A DNA stretch of 15,427 nt. It comes from Rhodospirillaceae bacterium TMED167 (GTDB lineage Bacteria; Pseudomonadota; Alphaproteobacteria; Rhodospirillales_A; UBA2165). Below are positions 14,575-15,427 of the stretch, in pieces. The DNA lies in NCBI GenBank assembly GCA_002170915.1, contig NHHQ01000007.1:1-15427 (forward strand), read 5' to 3'. A model generated the notes under the pieces. The model saw only the letters and a list, made by a program, of their open reading frames with translations, was not told the origin of the DNA and did not search any database. The position numbers and the translations under genes are program-made. How positions within the stretch are numbered: the stretch's first letter is position 1; each line of letters opens with the position of its first letter.

Positions 14575-14794
14575 AAGGCAAGGCCAAGTGCGCAATCATG
14601 TCATTCGCAAAAGACTAAAAAGGTTTAATGCAACAGTTTGAGGACTGAACCCTTGAGCTATGCCGGGATGGTTCTCCGATGGGCGTCTCTCTATAATGGC
14701 TTGGTAATTTGGGCTTGCTCCGCATGTGCAGTAGCTATTGAATTAAAATGTTGATCTGGGTGCGATGTTTTAAGATTGAGTAAAGGGTGAGCTA
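14575..14794. other. Gap without a gene
   Basis: This is the longest non-coding stretch in the window (220 bases). It separates the glycosyltransferase from a small membrane-protein gene and probably contains the promoter of the latter. I see no tRNA, no clear hairpin with T-run and no repeat in it. Confidence 0.5.
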
Positions 14795-15034
14795 ATGAAG
14801 CGGCTGTTGGTGGCGGTTCACTGGATAACATTCTTTTGGGCGGCCACCTTTTATATGTGGATGGGATTTTACCAAATAGGTGATAGCGCGTTGCAGGTGT
14901 TCACGATGGGCCTTGCTCCCCACGTTATCGCCACCGCGGTATGGCGTGTGATGGAAGGGAAGGTGGTTTTATTCCCCTGGAAGCTCGGCGTAAATCCAGA
15001 GGAGTTTATAATGGGGGAGACCAAACCTGACTAG
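14795..15034 (+). CDS. Small two-helix membrane protein
   Basis: 79 residues starting MKRLLVAVHWITFFWAATFYMWMG, with a hydrophobic Trp-rich helix at about 4-25, a second one at about 35-51 (FTMGLAPHVIATAVWRVM) and a hydrophilic tail ending GETKPD. The start is well supported: AAGGGTGAG lies just before ATG 14795. Probably an inner-membrane protein with both ends on the same side. I do not recognise a family. It stands in front of the acidic partial gene at 15168, with 133 bases between them. Confidence 0.65.
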   Translation: MKRLLVAVHWITFFWAATFYMWMGFYQIGDSALQVFTMGLAPHVIATAVWRVMEGKVVLFPWKLGVNPEEFIMGETKPD

Positions 15035-15167
15035 ACCCTCAGCCCTTACGCCTCACTCGATATCCTCAGAAGACCTGAATGGTTGCAACAACGCGGACCC
15101 CCGTGCCAAAGGGTGAGAGAGCCGGTTATCTCCCGAGGCTCCGCGCCGCAGGGAATGGAGAATGACT

Positions 15168-15427
15168 ATGAGCGATGAAGATACAGATGAATCCAAAGTT
15201 GTCGATCTCCGGGATACGGATATTGATGCAGAAAATCTTGCCAAAATTGAGGCCATGGATGCGCTTTTAAAAAATGCCCCAAAAGACAGCGCTCAAAGCA
15301 ATTGGGGATTTGCTCAGGCGCAAGCCGTTGTAGCAATTCTTGAGGAAAAAGAGCTTGAACCAGCGCTTCTGCAAAAAGGGCAGGCAATTTCATTAACGCT
15401 CGGTTTAGATGATTTAAAATTGGCGCA
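15168..15427 (+). CDS. Acidic protein of unknown function, N-terminal part (continues beyond the window)
   Basis: 86 codons stay open to the window edge. The start at ATG 15168 is chosen because GGAG lies 7 bases upstream; ATG 15162 in the same frame would put that site too close. The visible part is strongly acidic at the N-terminus (MSDEDTDESKVVDLRDTD), then helical with Ala/Leu/Glu-rich segments (AQAVVAILEEKELEPALLQK). No signal peptide, membrane helix or known motif is visible. Overlapping reading frames on the opposite strand are less convincing because they lack ribosome binding sites. Confidence 0.6.
   Translation, partial: MSDEDTDESKVVDLRDTDIDAENLAKIEAMDALLKNAPKDSAQSNWGFAQAQAVVAILEEKELEPALLQKGQAISLTLGLDDLKLA

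Noticed and set aside
15079..15165. 28-codon reading frame ahead of the acidic partial gene, whose stop overlaps ATG 15162
   Set aside because: No clear ribosome binding site and no recognisable leader-peptide pattern; only a weak GAGCC/GGCTC stem lies in this stretch, so I cannot support a leader or riboswitch.

Overview
The window looks like chromosomal DNA of a Gram-negative bacterium, most likely an alphaproteobacterium. I infer this from the gene content (N-terminal class III cyclase/TolB-like/TPR proteins, an EamA permease, group A flavin monooxygenase, amidohydrolase), not from any rRNA or marker gene. I see no tRNA, rRNA, CRISPR array, insertion sequence or prophage gene. No gap between genes exceeds about 220 bases.

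Left part (1-2790): the N-terminal part of a gamma-glutamyltranspeptidase-like protein runs leftwards off the window. It is divergent from an SDR oxidoreductase whose catalytic Tyr-x-x-x-Lys is replaced. Facing the SDR, with only 4 bases between stop codons, is a leftward pair: an EamA/DMT permease followed by a small protein of unknown function.

Centre (2980-8309): this is the most distinctive part. Three consecutive paralogous genes of 570, 573 and 577 codons each encode a class III nucleotide cyclase catalytic domain at the very N-terminus, a linker of identical length, a TolB-like domain and a C-terminal TPR region. All six canonical catalytic residues are present in each copy. The catalytic heads are nearly the same protein although about half of the codons differ synonymously, while the TPR tails have diverged strongly. 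This suggests an old, maintained array of cytoplasmic cyclases with one output (probably cAMP) and three different inputs.

Right part (8435-12620): a FAD-dependent aromatic-ring-type monooxygenase, an overlapping SUMF1-fold protein without the FGE cysteines, a very small membrane protein and a Trz/Atz-type metal amidohydrolase follow on the same strand. The two enzymes could belong to a catabolic pathway for an aromatic or N-heterocyclic compound; the substrate cannot be read from the sequence.

End (12745-15427): a TPR-glycosyltransferase fusion of CgeB type, a small two-helix membrane protein and the start of an acidic protein of unknown function that runs off the window.
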